A program made the position numbers and the translations under genes. The notes below the pieces were generated by a model, which had not been told where the DNA came from, did no database searches, and was given only the letters and a program-made list of their open reading frames with translations. A stretch of 64,000 bases of DNA from a bacterium (GTDB lineage Bacteria > Auribacterota > UBA6266), in contig JALOBK010000001.1 of NCBI GenBank assembly GCA_023228325.1, forward strand, positions 1,155,549 to 1,219,548, read 5' to 3'. This document shows, piece by piece, positions 34,453-42,283 of this stretch; within the stretch, counting starts at the first letter, position 1, and every line of letters begins with the position of its first letter.

Positions 34453-35397
34453 TTATATCCGCACCGAGAAATCATTCCCTTTTATGCGATTTGTGACAAT
34501 GGATCCCGGAGGTATTTTCGTACCCGGAAAAATCAGGCAGTCCCGAAACAGGCAATTGTCTCCGATGACACAATCATTTGATATGATGGTGTTTTCCCTT
34601 ATTTCCGTGTTTGCCGGAACAACGGAGTTTTTGCCTATATAATAGCCGCCCGGTGTTATAGGCGGCAGAAAGTCGTTAATCCATTCAGGATTTTTGGAAT
34701 AGAGCATATCCCTGTTTACGCGGAAAAGATTTGCCGGGGTGCCTATATCTGTCCAGTATCCGTCAAACTCATAGCCCATCATTAAAGTTTCGGTTTCCAT
34801 TAATTTGGGGTATATATCCCGGCAGATATTGGAAAATTCTATATTCAGGACATTGAATATTTCGGGGCTTAGAACATGAATTCCCGAGAACATATATTCC
34901 GAAGAGGAACGCTTTTCGGCGGGTTTCCCGAGGAATCTTACTATGCGCCCGCCGGCATCCGTTTCAATAATGCCGAATTTTTTCCGGTCCGCGTCTTTTC
35001 TCAGGACAAGAGTGCTTAATGCTTTTTTAGCGATATGAAAATTTTTCAGGCGCTTGAAATCGATATCGAACAGGATGTCGGAATTTATGACGAAAAAGAT
35101 GTCGCTTTTGAGGAATTCTGCGGCATTGGCGATTCCTCCGGCGGAACCGAGAAGGGTTTTTTCCCTGATAATTATTATCTCCGCGCCCGCGATGCCAGTT
35201 TTTTTTATAACATTTTCTATGATATCCGCATGATGGTATGTATTTATCACGATTTTTGTAAAACCGGATGAGATCAGCCTCTTGATTGTCAGTATAATCA
35301 AAGGTATTTCCAGTATGGGCATTAACGGTTTAGGGATATAGTCGGTAATGGGTTTAAGGCGCGTTCCGTAACCCGCTGATAAAAGCATTGCCTGCAT
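34453..35397 (-). CDS. Sugar-1-phosphate nucleotidyltransferase with left-handed beta-helix (MurU/GlmU-like)
   Basis: The nucleotidyltransferase core begins MQAMLLSAGYGTRLKPIT with PKPLMPI for nucleotide and metal binding, and VINSDILFDIDF supplies the catalytic Asp. A C-terminal hexapeptide-repeat left-handed beta-helix follows (GKNSVVPANTEIRENTIISN). At 314 residues it is longer than plain MurU (about 223) because of this helix. Alternatives are GDP-mannose or dTDP-glucose pyrophosphorylases. It lies 114 bases after an aminoglycoside-phosphotransferase-like kinase on the same strand, the arrangement seen for AmgK and MurU in anhydromuropeptide recycling. Confidence 0.83.
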   Translation of the reverse strand: MQAMLLSAGYGTRLKPITDYIPKPLMPILEIPLIILTIKRLISSGFTKIVINTYHHADIIENVIKKTGIAGAEIIIIREKTLLGSAGGIANAAEFLKSDIFFVINSDILFDIDFKRLKNFHIAKKALSTLVLRKDADRKKFGIIETDAGGRIVRFLGKPAEKRSSSEYMFSGIHVLSPEIFNVLNIEFSNICRDIYPKLMETETLMMGYEFDGYWTDIGTPANLFRVNRDMLYSKNPEWINDFLPPITPGGYYIGKNSVVPANTEIRENTIISNDCVIGDNCLFRDCLIFPGTKIPPGSIVTNRIKGNDFSVRI

Positions 35398-35414
35398 AAT
35401 AAAATCCTTTGGAT

Positions 35415-35487
35415 TTAGTTATTAGGTTATTGAGTTATTAGAATAACGGATAAATCAGGACTTAATAACTTATTAACTCAATAACTT
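35415..35487. repeat. Imperfect inverted repeat between kinase and nucleotidyltransferase genes
   Basis: GTTATTGAGTTA at 35426-35437 and TAACTCAATAAC at 35474-35485 are perfect complements, embedded in longer near-repeats of the words TTATTAG and TTATTAA. The stretch could fold as a weak AT-rich hairpin in the reverse transcript that crosses this gap. Confidence 0.8.
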
Positions 35488-35511
35488 TACCCGCCAACGT
35501 ATTGTGAGGGG

Positions 35512-36501
35512 TTAGTAACTTATATACTTCCTCAGAATTTCCGCCGCTTCTTTAAGTTCATCATATTTTTTTGAATAACTCCATATATATTCAAATGTCC
35601 TGGGCAGAAACCGTTCGTACGATTTCTTGTTTTTTACAGTGCTGAGATATCCGAATGTCCCGGCGGCTTTCAAATTTCTCTGGAAAGACATTATGTAAAA
35701 GATCCGGGTAAAATGGCCGGTGTCCGGATTTTTCAGCCCGGACCTGTCCAGATAATACAGGATTAATTCATCAACGGTTTCCTCGGGAAGATTGAAGTAT
35801 GAATCTTTAAGCAGGGAACAAAGATCGTATTGCCTCGGGCCCATCCTTGCGTCCTGAAAGTCCAGGATAAAGGCCCGTCCTTTTTTAAAAAAAATATTTC
35901 TGCTGTGGTAGTCGCGGTGAGTTACAACCCCGGGTTCATTTTCGAGTATCCTGCAGATGCGGGAAAACAGTGATTCCATGGAAAAAAGGTCTTTTTTGCC
36001 GATGGTGATTCCCAGGAGGTTTCTGACCGTGTGGGTGAGAAAGAAGTCAAGCTCCTGCATAAGTTTGTTGAAATCAAAAGAATTGGCGAATATAACGGGG
36101 CAGTCCGGAGATTCTCTGAGATTATGGATTTTTATCAATTCGTCTATGCATTTTTTATACGGTTCGCTGTATTCGCCGGGATGAAGACCGGACAGAAATT
36201 TTTCCATGCTGATATCTCCGCAGTCCGACAGGTATATTATGCCTGAATTATAATCTATATCGATGATTTCAGGGACCCGTATTGAATTTTCAAGGAAAAA
36301 CCTGTTTATCGTAATAAACGGCAGGTTGTGGTCGAAAGGGGAGTTATTCACCATTGCTATTATGGTTTCAGGGCTGCCGTTGACCCATAATCTGAAGTAA
36401 TTCCTGTCGGATGCGTCTCCTTTTAATCTGACGGACCTTGCCACAGGATGTTGAAGGGTTTTTTTGGCCGCGGAAATCAGCTCTTTTTCAGTTAAGCTCA
36501 T
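35512..36501 (-). CDS. Aminoglycoside-phosphotransferase-like sugar kinase (AmgK-like)
   Basis: An APH-fold kinase: an N-terminal SVRLKGDASDRNYFRL substrate and nucleotide region, catalytic THRDYHSRNIFF (HxDxxxxN) and FILDFQDARMGP (metal site). ATG 36501 is preferred. It lies 14 bases inside the preceding beta-CASP gene, so translation is coupled, and an upstream in-frame start would overlap even more. AmgK phosphorylates MurNAc/GlcNAc at C1, and MurU then uridylylates it; the neighbour at 34453 fits MurU. The length of 329 residues agrees with AmgK (about 340). Alternatives are choline or antibiotic kinases. Confidence 0.78.
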   Translation of the reverse strand: MSLTEKELISAAKKTLQHPVARSVRLKGDASDRNYFRLWVNGSPETIIAMVNNSPFDHNLPFITINRFFLENSIRVPEIIDIDYNSGIIYLSDCGDISMEKFLSGLHPGEYSEPYKKCIDELIKIHNLRESPDCPVIFANSFDFNKLMQELDFFLTHTVRNLLGITIGKKDLFSMESLFSRICRILENEPGVVTHRDYHSRNIFFKKGRAFILDFQDARMGPRQYDLCSLLKDSYFNLPEETVDELILYYLDRSGLKNPDTGHFTRIFYIMSFQRNLKAAGTFGYLSTVKNKKSYERFLPRTFEYIWSYSKKYDELKEAAEILRKYISY

Positions 36502-37882
36502 AGCTTTCTCCCTCGTGCGGGACGATGGAGTTGCTGATTCCTCCGGCAGACAGGTGTTTTGCGAAAGCGAGAGATTGGTCTTCGTCGCCGTGCACAAGAA
36601 AAAATGATTTTGTGTTTGAATTCACCGCTTTTGCATATGACAGGAGTTCATTTTTATCCGCATGGGCGCTGAAGGCGTTTTCTACGATGATCTCGGCTTT
36701 TAATTCATATTCTTCGCCGAATATTTTTATTCTGGGAGATTTTTCGACTATTTTCCTTCCCAGTGTGTCGGGCGCGCAGAATCCAACCATCATTATTGTG
36801 TTTTTGGGGTCATTCACGTTGTTTTTCAGGTGATGCAGTATCCTGCCGCCTTCGCACATCCCCGAAGAGCTGATAATTACACAGGGTTTGTTGAAGTTAT
36901 TCAGTTGTTTGGATTTTTCGGTTTCCCTTATATATTCACAGTTTGCGAAACCAAACGGATTTTCATTTGATAATATATAATCATACACGTCCTTATTGTA
37001 ACATTCCGGGTGTATCCTGAATATTTCCGTTGCGTTGACAGACAGAGGGCTGTCGACAAAAATGGGAATCTCCGGAATTTTCTTTTTTGTCGTAAGTTCA
37101 TGCAGGAAATAAACGACCTGTTGCGTCCTTCCCACCGAAAAGGAAGGTATGATAACCTTGCCGCCGCGTTTGTAAGTATTGTTTATCACTTCGGCAAGCC
37201 TGAGCGCGATGTTGTCTATGGAATGGTGTGTCCTGTCGCCGTAGGTTGTTTCCATAATTATGTAATCCGCCCCCGGCACAATCTCCCTGTCTTTTAATAT
37301 AGGCATGTGTGTTCTGCCGAGATCGCCGGTGAATAGGATTTTGCAGTCTTTCCCGTTTTCTTTGATTGACAGTTCCGTAATAGCGGAGCCGAGAATATGA
37401 CCGGCGTCATGAAATTTAAGTTTTATTCCGGTTGCTATGAGAAATTCCCTGTGATAGTTTATGGAGACGAACCTATGCATTGCTTTTTCGGCGTCTTCAA
37501 ATGTGTAAAGGACCTTAAAGGCCTGTTCTCCTTTCGACGCCCTTTTCCTGTTTACATATTTGATGTCGTTTTCCTGCAGATGCGCGCTGTCCTGCAGGAG
37601 TATCCCGGCTAAATCGCGGGTCGCGTATGTGGAAAAGACCGAACCGTTGAAACCCTGCTTGCACAAGCCCGGGATATTTCCGCAGTGGTCTATGTGCGCG
37701 TGTGACAAAACAACGACATCTATTGAGGAAGGGTCAAATGGAAAATTCTTATTCTTATCATAAGTCGCTTCTCTTTTGCCCTGAAAAAGCCCGCAGTCGA
37801 GCAATACTTTTTTTCCGTTTGCCTCTATCAGGAATTTCGAACCCGTTACCGACCTCACGCCTCCGAAAAAAGTTAATTTCAT
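36488..37882 (-). CDS. Beta-CASP metallo-beta-lactamase-fold RNA processing nuclease
   Basis: A full-length MBL plus beta-CASP protein of 464 residues: LTFFGGVRSVTGSKFLIE at the N-terminus, the zinc motif SHAHIDHCGNIP (HxHxDH), IMETTYGDRTHH and, near residue 340, SSSGMCEGGRILHHL, with HADKNELL near residue 420 giving the last zinc histidine. Related bacterial proteins act on RNA, like CPSF73/Ysh1-type nucleases. The ribosome site GGAGGAG lies ahead of ATG 37882. It is first in a three-gene reverse operon with the kinase and nucleotidyltransferase, but a functional link is not obvious. Confidence 0.9.
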   Translation of the reverse strand: MKLTFFGGVRSVTGSKFLIEANGKKVLLDCGLFQGKREATYDKNKNFPFDPSSIDVVVLSHAHIDHCGNIPGLCKQGFNGSVFSTYATRDLAGILLQDSAHLQENDIKYVNRKRASKGEQAFKVLYTFEDAEKAMHRFVSINYHREFLIATGIKLKFHDAGHILGSAITELSIKENGKDCKILFTGDLGRTHMPILKDREIVPGADYIIMETTYGDRTHHSIDNIALRLAEVINNTYKRGGKVIIPSFSVGRTQQVVYFLHELTTKKKIPEIPIFVDSPLSVNATEIFRIHPECYNKDVYDYILSNENPFGFANCEYIRETEKSKQLNNFNKPCVIISSSGMCEGGRILHHLKNNVNDPKNTIMMVGFCAPDTLGRKIVEKSPRIKIFGEEYELKAEIIVENAFSAHADKNELLSYAKAVNSNTKSFFLVHGDEDQSLAFAKHLSAGGISNSIVPHEGESYELN

Positions 37883-38160
37883 CGACTCCTCCGATGTTGA
37901 TGGGTAATCAAAGGTATAAAATATAAGATAATATCCGGTAATTATATCAGAATATCGAAATGATTATCATATAAAAATGTTTTATTTCCGGTCTAGTCCG
38001 GTTGTGTAGCCCTGATTTATTTTATAAATTTTGCATTTGTTGTCCATTATTTTTAATAAAAATACTTTTCAGTTAAATTTTTGATATTTATTGAGAGTGA
38101 TAATATGTTATGCCGCAACAAGTAGCGCATATATGACACTGCGCGATTTAAAAAAATACC
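37883..38160. other. AT-rich divergent intergenic region
   Basis: About 280 bases with no supported gene, lying between the beta-CASP gene on the reverse strand and the YjbQ promoter on the forward strand. It is strongly AT-rich and contains a short palindrome ATGATTATCAT near 37961-37971, which resembles half of a Fur box, and the near-repeated word CCGGTCTAGTCCGG near 37990. No terminator or RNA fold is clear. Confidence 0.5.
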
Positions 38161-38188
38161 TTGAATTATTCGGCGTATTTGTTACAAT
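38161..38188 (+). promoter_or_regulatory. Sigma70-type promoter of the yjbQ-like operon
   Basis: TTGAAT at 38161-38166, a 16-base spacer, then TACAAT at 38183-38188. This argues that the TTG at 38161 is the -35 element rather than a start codon, and that translation begins at 38263. Confidence 0.5.
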
Positions 38189-38262
38189 ACGGCGAGTATT
38201 ATGTAAAATCATTTATTAAAAAAGAGATTCGGGAACAGTTATTTTATCGGAAGCCGTTATTT

Positions 38263-38658
38263 TTGAAAGAGTTACGTATAGCTACGGGTGAGCGCGCCGG
38301 ATTTACTGATATTACCGCTGAGATTCGCTCTGTTGTGGGGAATTCGGGGGTTAAAGACGGGCTATGTGTTGTTTTTATACCTCACACGACGGCAGCGGTG
38401 ACTATAAATGAAAACGCTGATCCCGATGTGCAGAAAGACATACTTGATTTTTTGAATGACAGGATCCCGGAACACGGTTCATACAGGCATGCTGAGGGAA
38501 ATTCGGACGCGCACATAAAGTCTTCCCTTCTGGGAGCCAGCTTGAATGTCATTATAAAAGATGCGAAGCTTGTTTTAGGAACATGGCAGGGAATATATTT
38601 TTGCGAGTTTGACGGGCCGAGGGAACGAAAAGTCTGGGTTGATGTTATAGGTAAATAG
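38263..38658 (+). CDS. YjbQ/UPF0047-like protein
   Basis: A 131-residue UPF0047 protein. Characteristic features are GFTDITAEIRSVV, VVFIPHTTAAVTINENADPDVQKDI with the conserved His-Thr-Thr and Glu-Asn-Ala, then SDAHIKSSLLG and QGIYFCEFDGPRERKVWV. The start is probably TTG 38263, behind GGAAG; the frame stays open to 38161 but that stretch contains a promoter. E. coli YjbQ can supply thiamine phosphate synthase activity; its physiological role is uncertain. The next gene, a radical SAM-like protein, starts 23 bases later, so the two form an operon. Confidence 0.85.
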   Translation: MKELRIATGERAGFTDITAEIRSVVGNSGVKDGLCVVFIPHTTAAVTINENADPDVQKDILDFLNDRIPEHGSYRHAEGNSDAHIKSSLLGASLNVIIKDAKLVLGTWQGIYFCEFDGPRERKVWVDVIGK

Positions 38659-38681
38659 CCAAAACAAAAAATGGAGATAGG

Positions 38682-39392
38682 ATGAAAAGATATTCTGTAT
38701 ATGAAGGCAAGTATCCCCGGGAAGTATTATTGCTTAAGTCGTTTCCATGCGGTTTTAAAGGCTGTTCTTTCTGCGACTGCGCTTCAGAGCATTCAAAAAG
38801 CGAAAAAGAGATAATAGAAATAGCTTCGACTGAACTTGATAAGGTAACAGGCGTGTTCAGAAGGCTTGAAGTGCTGAATTCAGCCTCTTTTTTTGATTTT
38901 CCTGTCCAGGTCTGGCAGATGATAAAAGATACGGTCGAGCGCCGGGGGATAGAAGAGCTGATAGTAGAAGCAAATTGGAACTATAAAAAAAGATTTAAGG
39001 AAATAGTAGATTTCTTTAATTGTAAAATCAGGGTAAAAGTCGGAGTTGAGACATTTGACCATAAAATAAGAAAATCCGTAATGAAGAAAGAGATGGAATT
39101 TACCGGGCCCAAAGAAATAATCAAGTTTACCGATTCCATAAGGCTGCTGGTCGGCCTCAGGGGGCAGACTCAAAAAAGCATAAGAAACGATATATCAATA
39201 GCTCTGTCCTATTTTGATTATATAAGCGTGAACCTTCTTCATAAGAACAGGAAAACAAGCTCCAGGCACGATTCAAAGCTTATCGAATGGTTTAATGAGG
39301 AGTATAAAGACCTTCATGTCGTGCCGGGTGTCGAAGTGCTTACACAGAGAGTAGACCTTGGAGTCGGCAGGAAAATTCTCTTTCAGCAGTAA
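38682..39392 (+). CDS. Radical SAM-like protein with unusual C-x4-C-x2-C-x-C cluster motif
   Basis: The 236-residue protein contains FPCGFKGCSFCDCAS: cysteines 23, 28, 31 and 33, a C-x4-C-x2-C spacing rather than the standard C-x3-C-x2-C. Later blocks (KVGVETFDHKIRKSVMKKEM and RLLVGLRGQTQKS) resemble Elp3/TIGR01210-type radical SAM barrels. A small core radical SAM enzyme with an atypical iron-sulfur loop is the best reading, but the SAM-binding GGE motif is not evident. It follows yjbQ by 23 bases. It lacks a C-terminal extension. The substrate is unknown. Confidence 0.65.
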   Translation: MKRYSVYEGKYPREVLLLKSFPCGFKGCSFCDCASEHSKSEKEIIEIASTELDKVTGVFRRLEVLNSASFFDFPVQVWQMIKDTVERRGIEELIVEANWNYKKRFKEIVDFFNCKIRVKVGVETFDHKIRKSVMKKEMEFTGPKEIIKFTDSIRLLVGLRGQTQKSIRNDISIALSYFDYISVNLLHKNRKTSSRHDSKLIEWFNEEYKDLHVVPGVEVLTQRVDLGVGRKILFQQ

Positions 39393-39395
39393 GAA

Positions 39396-39737
39396 CTACT
39401 TCTTTTCATCAAGTTTTTTCCGGAACATTAATCCGCGGCATATATTTTCCGCGCCTTTTGCTGTCCATTTTCCGGGAAAATCCCTGCATTGTCCGGGCCT
39501 TGCGCCGTAAATACCGCAGAGAGACCCCTCCAGGAAGACGCATTCCCCGCATGCTTTTTCCTTAAGGCTTAAACCCTGGCGGTTTCCGGTTAATATTGTA
39601 AATGATTCGATGAATGTTTTTTCGCTGATCTTCAAAAAATCCGCCATCTTCTTTATATCATCGTCCGTCAAATGGACATAGCCGTGCCACCGGCAGCATT
39701 CTCCGCACTTTACACAGATAAAAGGGATCTCTGTCAT
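39396..39737 (-). CDS. YkgJ-family cysteine-cluster protein
   Basis: A 113-residue protein with the YkgJ signature: FICVKCGECCRWHG near the N-terminus, then ACGECVFLEGSLCGIYGARPGQCRDFPGKW, giving eight conserved cysteines for a metal or iron-sulfur site. It converges on the radical SAM-like gene, with three bases between their stops. Function of the family is unproven. Homologues are widespread single-domain proteins. No regulatory element is visible apart from an AT-rich 5' region shared with the divergent secreted-protein gene. Confidence 0.88.
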   Translation of the reverse strand: MTEIPFICVKCGECCRWHGYVHLTDDDIKKMADFLKISEKTFIESFTILTGNRQGLSLKEKACGECVFLEGSLCGIYGARPGQCRDFPGKWTAKGAENICRGLMFRKKLDEKK

Positions 39738-39808
39738 ATGCTTAGATTATAACCGGGAAAGCCGCTCTTCCGGAATATAAAAGTAAATAGTCCGGGAAAT
39801 ACATGGGA

Positions 39809-39837
39809 TTGACAAAATACGAAGACTGTGGTATATA
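39809..39837 (+). promoter_or_regulatory. Sigma70-type promoter of the 39929 gene
   Basis: TTGACA at 39809-39814 with exactly 17 bases to TATATA at 39832-39837. The predicted start site near 39844 gives a leader of about 85 bases. Confidence 0.65.
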
Positions 39838-39928
39838 ACCGGTATATATATCATATATTACCGCTAATTAAGCAGAGATAATATAATTGGTTTATAATTG
39901 GTATTATTATGGTACAGGGAGGGAAATG

Positions 39929-40540
39929 ATGAAAAAAGTTGTTTTTTGTCTGGTTGCGGTTTTTTTGGCGGGAAGCGCCTGCGCCGTTGTGGTGGATGAT
40001 TTTGAAGACGGGGATTATTCCAGTCCGGAATGGTGGGTGTTCGATAAAGTCAATCCACAGGTTGTAACGAATAGCGACGGGGAAAAAAGCAAAGGGAAAT
40101 ATTCTCTTGAAATTACGGGTGAAGTCCGGGAATGGTACAGCGGGGGCATAGGCATATATGTTGCCGATAAGGTTGATTGCGAAAAAACCGGCAGTATGAT
40201 TTTGGATGTTTATGGTTACGGGAAGGATTCGGGGCAGATAAAGATTGAGATTACGGATGATGACAATTTGAACTGGGACTGCGAACAGGATGATGATTAT
40301 AAATTAATTAAAGATGACCAGCTTGTATATCAGTTTCCGGTTAACTGGGAGGGGTGGAAGACCGTGAAGATCCCTTTGTCCAAATTCAAAGATTCCAACC
40401 CGGGTACAGGAGATGACGATTTTAATCCGGAAAAAGGGGATGGCAGTTCGGGGGGCCTTCTTCAGTTCAATATTATAGTCATAGGCACCAAATCTTCGGG
40501 CGGCGCGCATATGAAGATAGACAATATAGCCTTTGAGTGA
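39929..40540 (+). CDS. Secreted galactose-binding-like (CBM11/30-like) protein
   Basis: A signal peptide (MKKVVFCLVAVFLAGSACA) precedes one beta-sandwich domain: VVDDFEDGDYSSPEWWVFD, KYSLEITGEVREWYSGGIGIY and the end GGAHMKIDNIAFE, a pattern of CBM11/CBM30 and NADH-ubiquinone-CIA30-like sandwich domains. ATG 39929 is preferred because GGAGG sits six bases upstream. No catalytic module is present. It has its own strong promoter and a terminator, so it is monocistronic. It is the second free-standing secreted sandwich protein in the window (see 7904). Confidence 0.75.
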   Translation: MKKVVFCLVAVFLAGSACAVVVDDFEDGDYSSPEWWVFDKVNPQVVTNSDGEKSKGKYSLEITGEVREWYSGGIGIYVADKVDCEKTGSMILDVYGYGKDSGQIKIEITDDDNLNWDCEQDDDYKLIKDDQLVYQFPVNWEGWKTVKIPLSKFKDSNPGTGDDDFNPEKGDGSSGGLLQFNIIVIGTKSSGGAHMKIDNIAFE

Positions 40541-40559
40541 CAGTTACCCGTTTTTTTGC

Positions 40560-40600
40560 GCCGGAGGGTATATGTATATATGCCTTCCGGCATTTTTTTA
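40560..40600 (+). terminator. Rho-independent terminator
   Basis: GCCGGAGGG at 40560 pairs with CCTTCCGGC ending at 40591 across an ATAT-rich loop, followed by a run of seven T. It ends the secreted CBM-like gene. Confidence 0.85.
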
Positions 40601-40649
40601 TTTGCATTTTTTTATATTATGGTAGAATTAGCGAAATTAAGGCTATGTT

Positions 40650-41039
40650 ATGAAAAAAACAGTTATAGTTGTCATCTTGCTTTTGATTCTTTTTTATGTT
40701 TTTTATGATACCATAGTTTTGTCGATTGAAGAATTTATCATGCGGCATAAAAATGCCTTCTGGGCTCCCGCCGCGCTCTATAAACTTGCCGGTTTATCAA
40801 TGTTTATATTAAAATACGATATTGCTTTGAGTTCTTACAGCAAAGCGGTGGATACATTCCCCTTATATTCATTAAGCGATGAGTCTCTTTATAAAATAGC
40901 CCTCATATACGAAAAACAGCAGAGATGGAAAGATGCCGTATCGTGTTACAAGCGGTTTATGGCAAAATATCCAAAACATAAATGGGCTCCCGAAGCTGAT
41001 GAGAAAATCGAAAAAATAGAAGGGCTTTACCTGAAATGA
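40650..41039 (+). CDS. Small membrane-anchored TPR protein
   Basis: A 129-residue protein with an N-terminal hydrophobic helix (TVIVVILLLILFYVFYDTIV) and then about two TPR units (KYDIALSSYSKAVDTFPLYS and WKDAVSCYKRFMAKYPKHKWAPEA). It would be anchored to the inner membrane and expose the repeats. The last bases overlap the next TPR gene (ATGA), so the two are translationally coupled and probably assemble together. No function can be named. Confidence 0.75.
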   Translation: MKKTVIVVILLLILFYVFYDTIVLSIEEFIMRHKNAFWAPAALYKLAGLSMFILKYDIALSSYSKAVDTFPLYSLSDESLYKIALIYEKQQRWKDAVSCYKRFMAKYPKHKWAPEADEKIEKIEGLYLK

Positions 41040-42259
41040 AAAAAATAATTATTTTTATGGTGATAATTTTTCTCGCCGGTCCGGCTTTTGCCACCGAGTA
41101 CACTCTTTACAAGAAGATGGGATTGACAAACCCCAAGTGGGATCTCGATGTCGAAAAAGGTTTCAACCGCTATGAGACTTTCCGCTATGACGAAGCTATG
41201 ACATATCTCGAGAGGGCTGTGAACAGCGGATGTGATGACGGGCTTGTGTTATACAGGCTGGCGGCGTGCTATGCCAATGATGAGCAGTATAAAAAATCCA
41301 TCGAATATTTTAAGAGGTCGGTAAAATCACTGCGTTCAAGGTATACAAAACACAGATATTATTCAGACGCGTATTATAATCTCGGCAGCGCCTATATGAG
41401 GCTGAACGATCTGGAGTCAGCCGCTTCCCAGTATGAAGAATCTATAAGGATAAACCCGAAAAATTTTAACGCGCTGAAAGGGCTTGGTTTTGTCTGTTAT
41501 GAAAAAGATAACCTGAACAAGGCCGCTAAATATTTCAGGGATGCGCTTGATATCAATCCGAAAGATTTTTCCTCTCTGCTGAAACTGGCGACCATTCACA
41601 GAAGGCTGAAGGAAAATGACAAGGCGCTTTCATATCTTAATGAAGCCTTAAAATGCAATCCGAATTCAGATAAGGTATATACGAGCATGGGAGTTACGTA
41701 TGATGCGTTGGGGGACATTGATAAGTCCATAGAATGTTTTAAAAAAGCCTCAAAACTGAAAGAAGACGCCTTGACATATTCATACCTGGGAATAGCTTAT
41801 ATGAAGAAAAATAATTTTCAGGAAGCTGAAAGTTATTTCCTGAAAGCGGAGAAGATAAATCCCATGCTGAAAGAAGCGCTTTTCAACCTGGGCCTCTTAT
41901 ATTTCAACAACTCGGAGTTTGATAAGGCGAGAGAGCAATATGAGCTGGCCCTGCAGGAATATCCCGATGACATAGCCGCCCTTTCGATGCTGGGTATAAT
42001 AGAGGAAAAAACCGGAAATCTCGATAAGGCCGTGGAATGTTATCAAAAGGCCCTTTCTCTCGACAAAACGATTCCTGTGATACATCTTAGTCTTGCCAAT
42101 ATAAATTTTGAGTTGAAAAAATGGGATGCGGCCGTGAGCCATTATCGCGCTTTTATTAAATATTCGAAAGACACAACTATGAATAAAGAGGTTGAGCAGA
42201 AAATAGCGGAGTGCGAAAAAATGTTAAGCGGCGTCGGCCGGAAAAGCGATGATTTATAA
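41036..42259 (+). CDS. Exported TPR-repeat protein
   Basis: A signal peptide (MKKIIIFMVIIFLAGPAFA) precedes a 34-residue TPR array of about ten units (AYYNLGSAYMRLNDLESAASQYEESIRINPKN and so on), ending in YRAFIKYSKDTTMNKEVEQKIAEC. It is a typical periplasmic scaffold of 407 residues. It overlaps the small membrane TPR gene upstream by four bases and is followed by guaB after 24 bases, which suggests co-transcription but not necessarily joint function. Confidence 0.85.
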   Translation: MKKIIIFMVIIFLAGPAFATEYTLYKKMGLTNPKWDLDVEKGFNRYETFRYDEAMTYLERAVNSGCDDGLVLYRLAACYANDEQYKKSIEYFKRSVKSLRSRYTKHRYYSDAYYNLGSAYMRLNDLESAASQYEESIRINPKNFNALKGLGFVCYEKDNLNKAAKYFRDALDINPKDFSSLLKLATIHRRLKENDKALSYLNEALKCNPNSDKVYTSMGVTYDALGDIDKSIECFKKASKLKEDALTYSYLGIAYMKKNNFQEAESYFLKAEKINPMLKEALFNLGLLYFNNSEFDKAREQYELALQEYPDDIAALSMLGIIEEKTGNLDKAVECYQKALSLDKTIPVIHLSLANINFELKKWDAAVSHYRAFIKYSKDTTMNKEVEQKIAECEKMLSGVGRKSDDL

Positions 42260-42283
42260 TTTTCCCTGTAAAAGGAGGAATAT

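Noticed and set aside
34363..34642. Forward frames past the LamB-like porin
   Set aside because: They lie antisense to the nucleotidyltransferase and have no domain or ribosome site.
37961..37971. Possible Fur box (ATGATTATCAT)
   Set aside because: Only half of a 19-bp Fur box is matched, in very AT-rich DNA, and the flanking genes have no iron role.
38161..38262. Longer YjbQ N-terminus from TTG 38161
   Set aside because: The TTG is better explained as part of a -35 element, and family members begin near the residue encoded at 38263.
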